DNA of 64,000 nucleotides from Luteolibacter algae (GCF_042683045.1 NZ_JBHUIT010000003.1:62001-126000); one strand, 5' to 3'. Shown: positions 8,127 through 17,736, numbered from the stretch's first letter. Notes: generated by a model not told the origin, from the sequence alone. Translations and numbers: made by a program.

Positions 8127-8522
8127 TCAGCTAGGGTTAGGCTCGTAGTCCAGCCAATCGTCACCTTCCAGCGGGGTGGAATCACACAAATCGCCGATCC
8201 ATTCCCATACCCACGCCTCTTGGATCGCGCCACTATCAAGCATCGTCTCGACCTTGATACGCCGATATTCCCTAGGCTCCTCGGCATCGGAAGTGATGCC
8301 CTCGAAATCATCCAACGCCTTGAGATGAGCGGTGCTTTTTATACGATAAAGCTCTCCACGGACCGATTGATCTCCTCCACAAACCAGTGCCGGATACCAA
8401 TCGATTTTATGGATTTTCCCGGCAACTCTTCCGGATCCGATGAAATCCGCTCCGTTCATGCGAAAGTGGTTCGAGCCGCCACGCCGCAATGTTCCGTAGA
8501 CGAATACATGCTCCGGATTCAT
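8127..8522 (-). CDS. Gamma-glutamylcyclotransferase-like (AIG2/GGCT) family protein
   Basis: A 131-aa protein starting with HVFVYGTLRRGGSNHF, the glycine-rich substrate-binding loop of the GGCT/AIG2-like fold. Later DFEGITSDAEEPREYRRI carries acidic residues near the Glu position used for catalysis in gamma-glutamyl cyclotransferases, followed by EAWVWEWIG. Members act on gamma-glutamyl amino acids or gamma-glutamylamines, but many are uncharacterised and the substrate cannot be read from sequence. Its ATG overlaps the stop of obg by four bases (8519-8522), indicating translational coupling, and aat follows 12 bases later. Confidence 0.88.
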   Translation of the reverse strand: MNPEHVFVYGTLRRGGSNHFRMNGADFIGSGRVAGKIHKIDWYPALVCGGDQSVRGELYRIKSTAHLKALDDFEGITSDAEEPREYRRIKVETMLDSGAIQEAWVWEWIGDLCDSTPLEGDDWLDYEPNPS

Positions 8523-9571
8523 TTCTTCGCCCGTTGTGAGACTTCGCTGTCCAACATCATTTTGAGATCGTCCAAGCCGTCGCCTTTGTCAGCGGAAATC
8601 GCGATGACCTCAACCTTGGGGAAACGCGACTTGAATGTCTCAAGGTTTTCCGCGGCCCCTTCCAGATCCATCTTGTTGGCGATGACCTTCCAGGGAAATT
8701 TCGCGAGATCCTCGTCGTATTCTTTGATTTCCTTCCGGAGAATTTCCAGATCGCTGATTGGATCACGGCCTTCCGAGCCCGCCATATCCAAGACGAAAAG
8801 AAGCACCCGGCAGCGTGTGATGTGACGCAAAAACTCGTGCCCGAGACCGCGGTTTTCGTGTGCGCCTTCGATCAGCCCGGGAATATCGGCAACGGTGCAC
8901 CGCCGGAAACCGCCAAACTCGACCACGCCGATCATCGGCTGGAGAGTCGTGAACGGATAGGAACCAACCTTCGGCTTCGCATGTGAAAGTTTTCCGAGGA
9001 GTGTTGATTTTCCGGCATTGGGAAAGCCGACCAATCCAGCATCCGCAATGCGCCGGAGCTCCAGGTAAAACACCCCCTGTTCGCCAGGTGTGCCAAGGGT
9101 GAATTCCATCGGGGTCTGATTGGTTGCAGTGCGGAACTTGAAGTTTCCTTCACCACCCACCCCATTTTCGCATAGAACAATAGTATCACCCTCCTCCACG
9201 AGGTCTGCGATAGGATCGAGATCGATACCCTCATCACTCCGCTCATATTCCACGGCTTCGTTCACCGTAGCCGCATTGGTGCGATAAACAACCGTTCCGG
9301 GCGGAACTTTGCCGATCTTGTTTTTGCCACCTTTTCCGGTCTTTTTGTGCTTACCGCCCGGCTTGCCGTCTTCCGCGATCAGCTTGGGATCATAATGATA
9401 CTGGCGAAGGGTATCCACGGAATTATCGACCACCAGGATCACCTTACCTCCATTGCCACCATCGCCACCATCGGGTCCGCCACGTGGCACGAATTTCTCG
9501 CGCCTCCATGAGACAGCGCCGTCGCCGCCATCGCCCGCTTTCGCCAAAATTCTGATGTGATCGATAAACAT
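8519..9571 (-). CDS. obg: Obg/CgtA GTPase
   Basis: An essential GTPase of 50S ribosome assembly and stress signalling. The 350-aa protein has the glycine-rich Obg fold at residues 1-158 (MFIDHIRILAKAGDGGDGAV, PRGGPDGGDGGNGG). The G domain follows: P-loop GFPNAGKST (about 182-190), DIPGLIEGAHENRGLGHEF, NKMD and a SADKG G5 motif. The variable C-terminal OCT domain is absent, as in shorter Obg proteins. The start gives the canonical MFIDH beginning. It overlaps the GGCT-like gene by ATGA. Confidence 0.97.
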   Translation of the reverse strand: MFIDHIRILAKAGDGGDGAVSWRREKFVPRGGPDGGDGGNGGKVILVVDNSVDTLRQYHYDPKLIAEDGKPGGKHKKTGKGGKNKIGKVPPGTVVYRTNAATVNEAVEYERSDEGIDLDPIADLVEEGDTIVLCENGVGGEGNFKFRTATNQTPMEFTLGTPGEQGVFYLELRRIADAGLVGFPNAGKSTLLGKLSHAKPKVGSYPFTTLQPMIGVVEFGGFRRCTVADIPGLIEGAHENRGLGHEFLRHITRCRVLLFVLDMAGSEGRDPISDLEILRKEIKEYDEDLAKFPWKVIANKMDLEGAAENLETFKSRFPKVEVIAISADKGDGLDDLKMMLDSEVSQRAKK

Positions 9572-9617
9572 TTCCCGAGCTTCTATGCTTCCCAGCGGTT
9601 ACGTCAACGGCAATGCG

Positions 9618-10034
9618 TCATCCAGCGAAAGCAAGTGCGCGCTGCTTCATCTGTGTGGCCATCAAATTGAGCGCATTTGCACGCGTTGGAGCCAAATGCT
9701 CCTTGAGCCCCGTCTTCTCAATAAAACCCATGTCCGCAGTCAGAATCGCATCTGGAGTTTCGCCGCTTAGCACGTCGATAAAGAGTGCAATCATCCCTTT
9801 TGTGATCAGAGAATCCGAGTCCGCATAATAGTAAACCCGCCCATCTTTCATCACCGCATCCAGCCAGACCTGCGACTGGCAGCCCTTGATCAGATGCTCG
9901 GAATCACGGGCGCTGTCCGCGATCGGTTCCAGCTTTTTTCCCAGTCCGATGACATATTCATACCTCTCGGTCCAGTCTTGGAAAATTCCCAGATCCTCCA
10001 GCAAGCGTTGTTGTTTCTCAGCGATTCCACTCAT
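9618..10034 (-). CDS. sufE: SufE-family sulfur acceptor protein
   Basis: SufE accepts persulfide sulfur from a cysteine desulfurase and passes it to the Fe-S scaffold. The 138-aa protein (MSGIAEKQQRLLEDLG) has the SufE fold features: RYEYVIGLGKKL, the active cysteine in HLIKGCQSQVWLD, and DSDSLITKGMIALFIDVLSG. The start at 10034 is chosen because GAGGA lies at good spacing before it; an ATG ten codons upstream lacks one. It is downstream of the UbiA-like gene on the same strand. The cysteine desulfurase at 5555-4371 is the natural partner in this window. Confidence 0.94.
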   Translation of the reverse strand: MSGIAEKQQRLLEDLGIFQDWTERYEYVIGLGKKLEPIADSARDSEHLIKGCQSQVWLDAVMKDGRVYYYADSDSLITKGMIALFIDVLSGETPDAILTADMGFIEKTGLKEHLAPTRANALNLMATQMKQRALAFAG

Positions 10035-10088
10035 AAAAATTTCCTCACCGGCAATGGAGAGCACGAATGGAGAAACTTCAAGCCTAGA

Positions 10089-11003
10089 TCAGGTCGCAGA
10101 TGCCAATCTCTGGAGAACACGTCCGGAAACAAAACATACCGGGGCCAGAAGAAATGCCGTAAGACTCATCGGATCCATAACGGAAGTCCTTTCCAATTTC
10201 AGCCAAATCAGTCCCATTGGCAGCAGCGTCACCCAATCGACAAGTGGAATTCCGGCCAATAATGCGGAGACATGCACCGAAACAGGCGATTGGAATTTTG
10301 ATAAGCAGAGCCGAAGCCATACGAAAAATGGTAAGAGGCCAATGAAGCCGAGCATCGGATAGGTCAGAACGGGCAGTACAGCGGCAATCATTCCCGCAGC
10401 GTAGAGCAGACTTTTGGACCGCCATCTTTTTTCCGCCGGCATGTCACCCTTTGCCTCCCAGCGCGCACTCAGGGACAGGGCGATGATATAAATCAGCAAA
10501 GCCAGCGATGGAAAAATCACAGGCCCGGCTAGTCCCCCACGCATCGCCACGTATCCAAGCAATGGCAGGCAAGCCCGGCAAAGCCCCATGGGAATAACTG
10601 ACCAGGCTGCTGTTTTATGAACTTTCGTATACTGGACGATGAAACTCACCAATACCAACGCCATCAGAAAGGCGCCGAATCCATTGAGTGCGGCCAGGAA
10701 CAACCCAGTAATTGTCCCGATAACGGCGGCTGCCAGATAGCTATTGGCGGAAAACATTCCCTGGGGTAAAGCGCGCTCCGGACGATGAATCCTATCCCAG
10801 TCACGGTCCGCCCAATCGTTGAAAAAATTGCCGCAGATGTAGAACAATATCGCCGCCAGGGATAGCAACCATGGCCACTGGAAGGATGCTCCATTTTGAA
10901 TACTTCCCAGGAGCACCCCGACCCCAAGATTGCTCAAAACACTAGGCACATTTGCAATTCGGGCAGTGGCCAGCAGAGCGATGATTTTGCTATCGGATTT
11001 CAT
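10089..11003 (-). CDS. UbiA-family prenyltransferase-like membrane protein
   Basis: A 304-aa polytopic protein with about eight hydrophobic segments. The first Asp-rich motif of the UbiA superfamily is clear: GNFFNDWADRDWDRIHRPER (Asp63, Asp66, Asp68, Asp70). This motif binds Mg2+ and prenyl diphosphate. The second Asp-rich motif is not obvious; the corresponding loop reads SARWEAKGDMPAEKRW. It could join a prenyl group to an aromatic acceptor (quinone, haem, chlorophyll or similar) or be an EboC-like member. No quinone biosynthesis genes surround it. It precedes sufE by 54 bases. Confidence 0.85.
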   Translation of the reverse strand: MKSDSKIIALLATARIANVPSVLSNLGVGVLLGSIQNGASFQWPWLLSLAAILFYICGNFFNDWADRDWDRIHRPERALPQGMFSANSYLAAAVIGTITGLFLAALNGFGAFLMALVLVSFIVQYTKVHKTAAWSVIPMGLCRACLPLLGYVAMRGGLAGPVIFPSLALLIYIIALSLSARWEAKGDMPAEKRWRSKSLLYAAGMIAAVLPVLTYPMLGFIGLLPFFVWLRLCLSKFQSPVSVHVSALLAGIPLVDWVTLLPMGLIWLKLERTSVMDPMSLTAFLLAPVCFVSGRVLQRLASAT

Positions 11004-11053
11004 TTCAGCAAGTGCAGCCCCAAGCCGGCATAAAGTGCAAGCCTTGGGAACGC

Positions 11054-12343
11054 CTATGAAATCTTCTCAAACTTGCCATTCGAGTCTCCAACACGGTCCG
11101 CCCTCGCCCCCATACGATCGACTAGCGAAAGGTATAAATTTGTCATCGGCGTGCCCGCCTCGGCGTGGATAACGCGGCCTTGCCTCAAGTTCCCGCCGTG
11201 ACCGGCCAGTAGCAGCGGAAGGTCATCATGGCTATGTCGGTTTCCGTCAGCGATACCGCCACCGTAGAGAATCATCGAATTATCGAGGAGATTGCCCTCA
11301 CCGTCCGGCGTTTGTTTCAAACGCTCCAAGAACCAAGCGAATTGCTCGATATAGAAGCTATCGATTTTCGCAATTTTCTCCAGATTTCCAGCATCCCCTT
11401 TATGATGGGAAAGATCGTGGTGGCCGCTAGAAATGCCGAGATCCGGAAAGGCGCGCCCGGAGCCATCGTGAGCCAGGAGGAAGCTCGCTACCCGGGTGGT
11501 ATCTGTCTGAAAGCCCAGCAACATCATTTCATACATCATGCGTATGTGCTCCTTGTAAGTAGGAGGAATCCCAGTCGGCCGCTCCGCATCAGGGGTTTTT
11601 ATCTGAAATTTTTCCGCGTTCTCGATGCGACTTTCCACTTCCCGAAGCGCCGTCATATATTGATCCAGCTTCGCCTTGTCTGCGGCGTCGAGTCGGTTTT
11701 GCAGGCGTTTGGCATCGCTTGACACGAAATCCAGAATACTTTTTTGAGCAGCACGCCGGGTCATATCCTGCTTGATATTGCCAGATCCAAAGAGCTTCTC
11801 GAAAACCATGCGCGGATTGTTTTCGGCAGGCATGGGGGTATTGTGATTCCGCCACGACAAATTATAGACGTAGGCACACGAGTAACCGGAATCGCAGATC
11901 CCCGTATTGCGCGAGAGATCCGTGGAGAGCTCCAAGGAGGGAACTCTCGTCTGATAACCGATTTGTCGGGCAATAATCTGATCCACCGATTCCCCCAGGC
12001 GAATATCCGAGCCCGCGGTTTTACGGGCCTGGCAACCTGTCAGGAAAGTCGCGTTCGCCCGGGCATGATCGCCCGCTCCATCACCATTTGCCTTGGCCTT
12101 GTCATGATCCAGATGACGCAGGACAGAGTAATGATCGCGGAGTCCACCAAGTGAGCGAAGGCTTTTGGAAATATTCTGTGTGCCGTCCGGATACCATTCG
12201 GCACCGTTGACCCCGTTCGGAATATAAACAAATGCCACCCGTGTCGGCGGGGCTGCTTTTGCCGTAGAGGCTCCCAAACTTTGCATGCTTGGCAAGGCAA
12301 GGGTTGTAGCAAGTCCTTTGAGAAATGCGCGTCGGTTGTTCAT
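11054..12343 (-). CDS. DUF1552 family Tat-exported protein
   Basis: A 429-aa protein with a twin-arginine signal at the N-terminus (MNNRRAFLKGLATTLALPS). Features of the DUF1552 family follow: RVAFVYIPNGVNGAEWYPDG, LRHLDHDKAKANGDGAGDHA, ATFLTGCQARKT, and a C-terminal half with SGHHDLSHHKGD and LYGGGIADGNRHSHDDLPLL. The fold is related to sulfatase/alkaline phosphatase-like proteins (compare DUF1501), but the reaction is unknown. In Planctomycetes and Verrucomicrobia the family typically sits next to a DUF1592-type cytochrome protein, as here (35 bases upstream), suggesting joint function in the periplasm. Confidence 0.9.
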   Translation of the reverse strand: MNNRRAFLKGLATTLALPSMQSLGASTAKAAPPTRVAFVYIPNGVNGAEWYPDGTQNISKSLRSLGGLRDHYSVLRHLDHDKAKANGDGAGDHARANATFLTGCQARKTAGSDIRLGESVDQIIARQIGYQTRVPSLELSTDLSRNTGICDSGYSCAYVYNLSWRNHNTPMPAENNPRMVFEKLFGSGNIKQDMTRRAAQKSILDFVSSDAKRLQNRLDAADKAKLDQYMTALREVESRIENAEKFQIKTPDAERPTGIPPTYKEHIRMMYEMMLLGFQTDTTRVASFLLAHDGSGRAFPDLGISSGHHDLSHHKGDAGNLEKIAKIDSFYIEQFAWFLERLKQTPDGEGNLLDNSMILYGGGIADGNRHSHDDLPLLLAGHGGNLRQGRVIHAEAGTPMTNLYLSLVDRMGARADRVGDSNGKFEKIS

Positions 12344-12378
12344 AAATCAGGTTTTGTGGTTTGAAGAAACATTGTGGC

Positions 12379-14685
12379 TTAGTTTCTCCGATATTGAAAC
12401 GGCACGGATTCGGCGATGGCATAAATCCATGTTAGTAAACGGCCCTCGTTTTGATCGCCTTTCATTACGATTTCATCGAGCGCCGGTCGGTCGAAGTATT
12501 CCACACCTCTTCCCAAACCGTAAGTCAGTAATTTCACCGCGAAAGCTCTCCGGAATTCTTCCTTGTAATCGCGGATAAATATATCCCGCATTTCTTCCGC
12601 CGTGGAGAATTCCTGTCCTGTCACAAGCTTCCCGGTCACATCGAGAGGCATTCCCCGGTCCTGATCCCGCCACCGTCCGACAACATCGTAGTTCTCCAGG
12701 CCGAATCCGATCGGGTCCATGAGCGCGTGGCAGGAAGAACAAGATGGATCCGCCCGATGCTGCTCAAGCTCCTGCCGCAAACTGAGACCTTTGTGATCTC
12801 CACCTTCGATGAGGGAAGGAATGTTCGGCGGAGCAGGTGGCGGAGGGGTATTGAGGAGGTTTTCCAAAACATATTTTCCCCGCAAAACCGGCGAGGTTTT
12901 ATTCCGGTGTGATGTCAAGGTCAGCACCGCAGCCTGCCCCAGCAATCCGCGCCGTGGGGTGCCGACAAGTGAAACTTTACGGAAATCCCCACCTTCGACG
13001 CCCTCAATGCCGTAGTGCTTCGCCAAGCGCTCGTTAATGAATGTATAATCCGCACTCAGCAAAGTCTCGACCGGCAGATTCCGCCGGATCACATCCCAGA
13101 TCAATAGCTCGGTTTCATGCCGCATATCCACCGGAAGCCTGCGATCGATCCCTCCGTAGGCACTGGAGCTAGGTTGGACAGAATCCATGTCGCGCAGCTG
13201 CAACCATTGGCCGACAAAGTTCTTCACCAGCGCTGCGGACTTTGCAGATTCCATCATTCGTTTGATCTCACCGCGTAGATTTTTGCGTAGCTCCCCGCGC
13301 GATGCCAGCTCGAACAGGCGTTCATCGGGCATGGTGGACCACAGGAAATAGGATAGTCGGGAAGCAAGCGTGTATTCGTCTACAAGCTGTTTGCCACGGC
13401 CCGGCGTTCCGGTCCCTCCCTCCTCGCGAAACAAAAACGAGGGTGAGACCAATACCGCACTCAGAGCCTGGCGGATTGCGTATTCAACGCCTTCCCCGTT
13501 GGCTTCGGCCACGTTCAGGAAATATAGATATCGCGCGACTTCCTCATTTTCAACGGGGCGCCGGAAAGCTTTTGGCATGAAATTTCCCAATACGGCTTGG
13601 AAATAATCCGCATCCGATTGCTCTGCAGCTCTTTCGACAAAAATCAATTGATGGGAATTTGGCTTTGGTAGAGGTGGACCATCCAGCGGCCCCTCAATGA
13701 CCACATGCCGGATCAGCAAGTTACGATCTCTCATCCCTTCCTCCGCCTCCGGCTCGTAGGCATCGTTTAGAAAACTCAACCCAAGCTCGATCTTTCCGTC
13801 TCCTTCCAATTGTATCGCCTCTGTCTTATACTCGGAAGGTTGGTGAATGGAGCTTCCAACATCGAAAACCTCAATAGCCTTTCCATCTATCGAAACCTCC
13901 ATTTTTGCAAGTTCATCTCCGCATCTGTCCGCTCCTGCAAGCATCCGAACACGATATTTTCCCGAGGTCTTCGGCCGGATCTGAGCGGTGGCCGTCCCGG
14001 AATATTTCATATACCAGGAATCTCCATTCACTTCGCCTACCCCCTTGAGCTTCCGTCCCTCCACCCAGGCCTCAGGATAGGCTGGCGGGGAAAAGTCTAG
14101 CGCCAGATCCAAGACCGTCTGGGCTGCCTGCAAATACCGCTCCATGTGCAGCGGAGAAATGCTCAGAACATCTCCGATATTGTCGAAGCCATAGCCACTG
14201 TCATCCGGGGGCAGAATGTTCGCGGCATCGATTTTCACATCCAGGAGATCCGCGATGGTATTCTCATACTCGGTTCGGTTCAGCCTGCGGATGGGTAGCG
14301 CACCGGGATCGGGATTTTCCGGATCGACGGGAAAAATCGCGTCATCGATCCATTTCACAAGCTTCTCACGCTCCGCATCTTCCGGAGCATATTCTTCCGG
14401 TGGGGGCATCAGCCGGAAGTCGATGTGATCACGGATCTTTTTCCATTGGGGGCGATTTTTAATCATCTCCGCCACCTGTTCGTAATCATCCAGCGCCAAG
14501 CCTCCTTCCTTTAAGCCATCACCATGGCAATCATAGCAGTAATTGACAAAAATCGGCTCGATCTCTGTGAAAAATTTCTCTTCCAGATCTTCAGCTCCTG
14601 CTCCGGAAACCCCCAGCCACCCGATGACCAACAGCTCTCCCATGATAGAGAATTTTCTAGAAAATCGCTGAATAGACATCGTCAT
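12379..14685 (-). CDS. Planctomycete-type cytochrome protein (DUF1587/1592/1588/1585 architecture)
   Basis: A 768-aa exported protein with an N-terminal signal peptide. A c-type haem motif CYDCH (residues 50-54) lies in a PSCyt-like domain that ends in RLMPPPEEY. Next come the DUF1587 signature LNRTEYENTIADLLD, a carbohydrate-binding-like beta domain (about 200-335) and DUF1595/DUF1592 (SYFLWSTMPDERLFELASRG). The C-terminal DUF1588/DUF1585 region has TSPVLRGKYVLENLLNTPPP, CSSCHALMDPIGFGLENYD (a second CxxCH) and LLTYGLGRGVEYFD. The function is unknown. The haem motifs imply periplasmic redox chemistry, possibly on polysaccharides. It is transcribed with the DUF1552 gene. Confidence 0.92.
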   Translation of the reverse strand: MTMSIQRFSRKFSIMGELLVIGWLGVSGAGAEDLEEKFFTEIEPIFVNYCYDCHGDGLKEGGLALDDYEQVAEMIKNRPQWKKIRDHIDFRLMPPPEEYAPEDAEREKLVKWIDDAIFPVDPENPDPGALPIRRLNRTEYENTIADLLDVKIDAANILPPDDSGYGFDNIGDVLSISPLHMERYLQAAQTVLDLALDFSPPAYPEAWVEGRKLKGVGEVNGDSWYMKYSGTATAQIRPKTSGKYRVRMLAGADRCGDELAKMEVSIDGKAIEVFDVGSSIHQPSEYKTEAIQLEGDGKIELGLSFLNDAYEPEAEEGMRDRNLLIRHVVIEGPLDGPPLPKPNSHQLIFVERAAEQSDADYFQAVLGNFMPKAFRRPVENEEVARYLYFLNVAEANGEGVEYAIRQALSAVLVSPSFLFREEGGTGTPGRGKQLVDEYTLASRLSYFLWSTMPDERLFELASRGELRKNLRGEIKRMMESAKSAALVKNFVGQWLQLRDMDSVQPSSSAYGGIDRRLPVDMRHETELLIWDVIRRNLPVETLLSADYTFINERLAKHYGIEGVEGGDFRKVSLVGTPRRGLLGQAAVLTLTSHRNKTSPVLRGKYVLENLLNTPPPPAPPNIPSLIEGGDHKGLSLRQELEQHRADPSCSSCHALMDPIGFGLENYDVVGRWRDQDRGMPLDVTGKLVTGQEFSTAEEMRDIFIRDYKEEFRRAFAVKLLTYGLGRGVEYFDRPALDEIVMKGDQNEGRLLTWIYAIAESVPFQYRRN

Positions 14686-14791
14686 CTTGAAAGGGAAATA
14701 GCACCTAACGTCCGCAGAATGCAGAAGTTCAAGAGGACACTACGTCGGGATTGCGGGAAATCTCGCAGAAAAATCCCATGAAAGCCGAAGT

Positions 14792-16393
14792 CTATTTTAT
14801 TTTCCCAGCCTTCCGTTTGACGATCAATAGCATGTCGGTGACCTCTTCCACCTTCAGGATGAGGGCGATTGCAAAATAGATTCCGCCTGCAGCCGCCATT
14901 ACCGCAGCCAGCCAAACGGCTTTCATCAGGAGCGCCATCCCAGTCAGATCGTTGAAAACGTAACGGTTGGCCGCGTGGCAGATGCCAGCCATGACAGCGG
15001 TAGCAACGCCGATTTTCAAAAATGCGCTCAACAGCCCTCTCGTTCCTATATCCCCCGCATAGCGAATCATCGCAACATAGAGGAAAATGAAATTCATACA
15101 GGCTACGATACTCGTTGTGAGAGCCAGAGACTCATGCCCCCACTTGAAAACAAATACGAACAGATAGTTACAGACGATATTCACAGCCAGCGCCATAAAG
15201 CTGGCGATCATCGGGAACCATCGCTTCTCGATCGCATAGAAAGCAGGCTGCAGCACTTTCAATCCCGCATAGAAAAGCAATCCATAACCATATGCCTGCA
15301 GAGCTCCAGCCGTCGCAATCCGGTCCGTGGCATCGAACTTTCCTCTCTCGTATAGTAGACTGATAATCGGACCCGCCAGCATCACCAGGCCAACGGTCGC
15401 CGGGAAAACCAGAAACATTACCAGTTTGAGCCCCTTGGCGAGCGTAGGACCGAAATCCCTGGAAACGCCATTGATTGCAGCTCTGGATAGCGCGGGCAAA
15501 GTCACTGTTGCCACCGCGACGCCGAAGACACCGATCGGCAATTGCATGAGCCGGAAAGCATAGCTCAGCCAGCTGACCGCGCCTTCCCCTACTCCGTAGG
15601 CGAACATCGAATTTACCACCACATTCACCTGGGTGACGGAAGCGGCAATGACCGCCGGTCCCATCAATTTCAAAATCTGCCTGACGCCATCGTCATTCCA
15701 TTTGAAATCCGCAACAAAACGATAACCGACAGCACGCAGGGCGGGAAACTGACAGACCAACTGGGCGATTCCACCAATCACCACGCCCCATGAAAAACCC
15801 ACAAGACTGCGGGGTCCCCAGCTGGGATCCATCCAATAGCCAAGAGCGGCGCCTCCGGCCATGGAGCCAATATTGAAAAAACACGAAGCCAGAGCCGGCA
15901 TCCCGAAGATATTCCGGGCATTTAGCATCCCCATCACCAATGCGGATAAAGAAACCAGCGCGATGAACGGATACATCACCCGCACCATCTCCACCATCAG
16001 GGAAATCTCGGCAACATTGTAATCCCGGGCAGTCTCGCCACTTTTGGAAAATGAGGTAAGCAACTGGACAATCCACGGTGCCACGAAGATGCCCACCAAT
16101 GTCACCAGACTCATGAAAATAGCGGCGAGCGTCATCATCCGGTTGGCCAGCACCCATGCCTTTTCAGGCCCATCGGATTCTACTTTTTTCGAGAAAGTTG
16201 TAACGAATGCCTGGGAGAGCGCGCCCTCTGCAAAAAGATCACGCAGCAGGTTCGGCACCCGGAAAGCCAGATAAAAACAATCCATCCAGCGGCTCCCGCC
16301 GAAAAGCCCGGCGAACATTGTCTCACGTGCAAGTCCCAGCACCCGGCTCAGCATCACCGCAGCACTAACTTTCCATGTGGCCTTCGCTGACAT
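14792..16393 (-). CDS. murJ: Lipid II flippase MurJ (MviN family)
   Basis: MurJ moves lipid-linked peptidoglycan precursors across the cytoplasmic membrane. The 533-aa protein has about 14 hydrophobic helices. It begins with the family hallmark SRVLGLARETMFAGLFG, then FYLAFRVPNLLRDLFAEGAL and SQAFVTTF, and later FGVAVATVTLPALSR and LLYERGKFDATD. Length and motifs are those of the MOP exporter superfamily. It stands alone between the DUF1592 gene and the zinc-ribbon membrane protein. Confidence 0.96.
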   Translation of the reverse strand: MSAKATWKVSAAVMLSRVLGLARETMFAGLFGGSRWMDCFYLAFRVPNLLRDLFAEGALSQAFVTTFSKKVESDGPEKAWVLANRMMTLAAIFMSLVTLVGIFVAPWIVQLLTSFSKSGETARDYNVAEISLMVEMVRVMYPFIALVSLSALVMGMLNARNIFGMPALASCFFNIGSMAGGAALGYWMDPSWGPRSLVGFSWGVVIGGIAQLVCQFPALRAVGYRFVADFKWNDDGVRQILKLMGPAVIAASVTQVNVVVNSMFAYGVGEGAVSWLSYAFRLMQLPIGVFGVAVATVTLPALSRAAINGVSRDFGPTLAKGLKLVMFLVFPATVGLVMLAGPIISLLYERGKFDATDRIATAGALQAYGYGLLFYAGLKVLQPAFYAIEKRWFPMIASFMALAVNIVCNYLFVFVFKWGHESLALTTSIVACMNFIFLYVAMIRYAGDIGTRGLLSAFLKIGVATAVMAGICHAANRYVFNDLTGMALLMKAVWLAAVMAAAGGIYFAIALILKVEEVTDMLLIVKRKAGKIK

Positions 16394-16492
16394 TGCCGCA
16401 CTCTATCTCTTACACGCCGCAAAATTGCAACCAATAGTATCCGCCTCGGACACTATATATAATACAGGCAATTATATCTCTCGGAAGTGCGC

Positions 16493-17692
16493 CTAATTGG
16501 CCGTTTTCATCACCCAGCCATCCTCGACGAAGTCACTGATGAGAACCTGGTTTCCAGATTCCGCCCCTTCCGGGAAATGGATTTTGAGTATCATCGATAC
16601 CGAGCTCGCATCGGATGGCCGGATACGCTGGTCCAATGGTGAGTTCCTCGCCACATAACCATACAAGGTCGTCTCGCCATCGACGGACAAAAGCCGATAG
16701 GAACGCCATTGGCTTTCGTCTGCGAATTCGAAATTATAATAATCCACCCATTTCACCTGCACCCGCACCAGAACGGGCCCGGTTGGACGTTTTTCCATAA
16801 AATCTTCCCAAGGCATTTCGCACCAGCCCACCCAGCTTTCCCAATCCACCTTCAACCCGTCCTCGGTATCGATAAACGCGATCTGTCGGGTTTCGTAATT
16901 CTTGTTCAATACCGAGACTGCTGCGAAATTGGCATCATAGGCAATGTTTCCGCCCGAGTTGAACTTGTTCAAACCTTCTGGCTCGATCTCACCGTCACCA
17001 TAATATTCACGGACCTTTGGCTCCAGGTTTCCTGCATTGAAAATCAATGGCAAAATTTCCTCCACTGTGACCGCATTGTAAATTTTTTGGGCAAGCGGCT
17101 CTGCCTCTTTCACGAACTCCGCTTCATTGCGTTTCATCATCGCAGGCAGCTCAATGACATCCTCCTCTTTGGAGTCATCTTCTTGTGCAGGCACCGACGC
17201 CATGCCGACCAGGTCTTCAAAACTATCCTGATTTCCCTTATCCGGGGATCGTTTCACCGTCTTATCCTTACCGGCTCCCAATACAAAAAAGAGACTTACA
17301 AGAGTGACAGCTACCGCGGAAATAATCGCAAAAACTTTTAATCCATTTCCGGTTTTTTTCTTATGTTGCTTGCTTTCTCGCCACTTTCCGGCGCTGGCGT
17401 CCCAATCCGGAACTTCTGCTTCTGGCTCGATCTTCTTCCGCTTTCTCGTCGCTCCCGCTTCCGGGTCCACAGCACTTGTTCCCGGGTTCTTGTTCTTTTC
17501 TGCTGTGGACGGCCCGGATGAAGCAACTGCTTCATTGCCCTTGCCTGGTATTCTCATCATCAACCGGCAGGAAGGGCAAATAATCCCCAAGCCATCATGA
17601 TCTCTAGGCACACGGAAAACAAACCGACAATCCGCGCATACAAACGCGCTCCAGCGTCTTCCTTTTGTAGCCTTTACTTCATTCATAGACAC
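16493..17692 (-). CDS. Zinc-ribbon, single-pass membrane protein of unknown function
   Basis: A 399-aa protein, family not recognised. An N-terminal zinc ribbon has two CxxC pairs (CADC 19-22, CPSC 39-42) spaced like zinc-ribbon motifs seen in signalling or regulatory membrane proteins. A long charged linker (Lys/Glu-rich, residues 50-115) leads to one transmembrane helix at about 119-140 (VFAIISAVAVTLVSLFFVLG). A ~260-residue extracytoplasmic domain follows, with aromatic-rich strands such as FADESQWRSYRLLSVDGE. The topology suggests a cytoplasmic zinc ribbon and a periplasmic sensor or effector domain. It follows tilS by 44 bases on the same strand. Confidence 0.75.
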   Translation of the reverse strand: MSMNEVKATKGRRWSAFVCADCRFVFRVPRDHDGLGIICPSCRLMMRIPGKGNEAVASSGPSTAEKNKNPGTSAVDPEAGATRKRKKIEPEAEVPDWDASAGKWRESKQHKKKTGNGLKVFAIISAVAVTLVSLFFVLGAGKDKTVKRSPDKGNQDSFEDLVGMASVPAQEDDSKEEDVIELPAMMKRNEAEFVKEAEPLAQKIYNAVTVEEILPLIFNAGNLEPKVREYYGDGEIEPEGLNKFNSGGNIAYDANFAAVSVLNKNYETRQIAFIDTEDGLKVDWESWVGWCEMPWEDFMEKRPTGPVLVRVQVKWVDYYNFEFADESQWRSYRLLSVDGETTLYGYVARNSPLDQRIRPSDASSVSMILKIHFPEGAESGNQVLISDFVEDGWVMKTAN

Positions 17693-17736
17693 ATCTGCAG
17701 ACTGCTATCATCATAGTTATGAAAGCAAGCTTTGGC

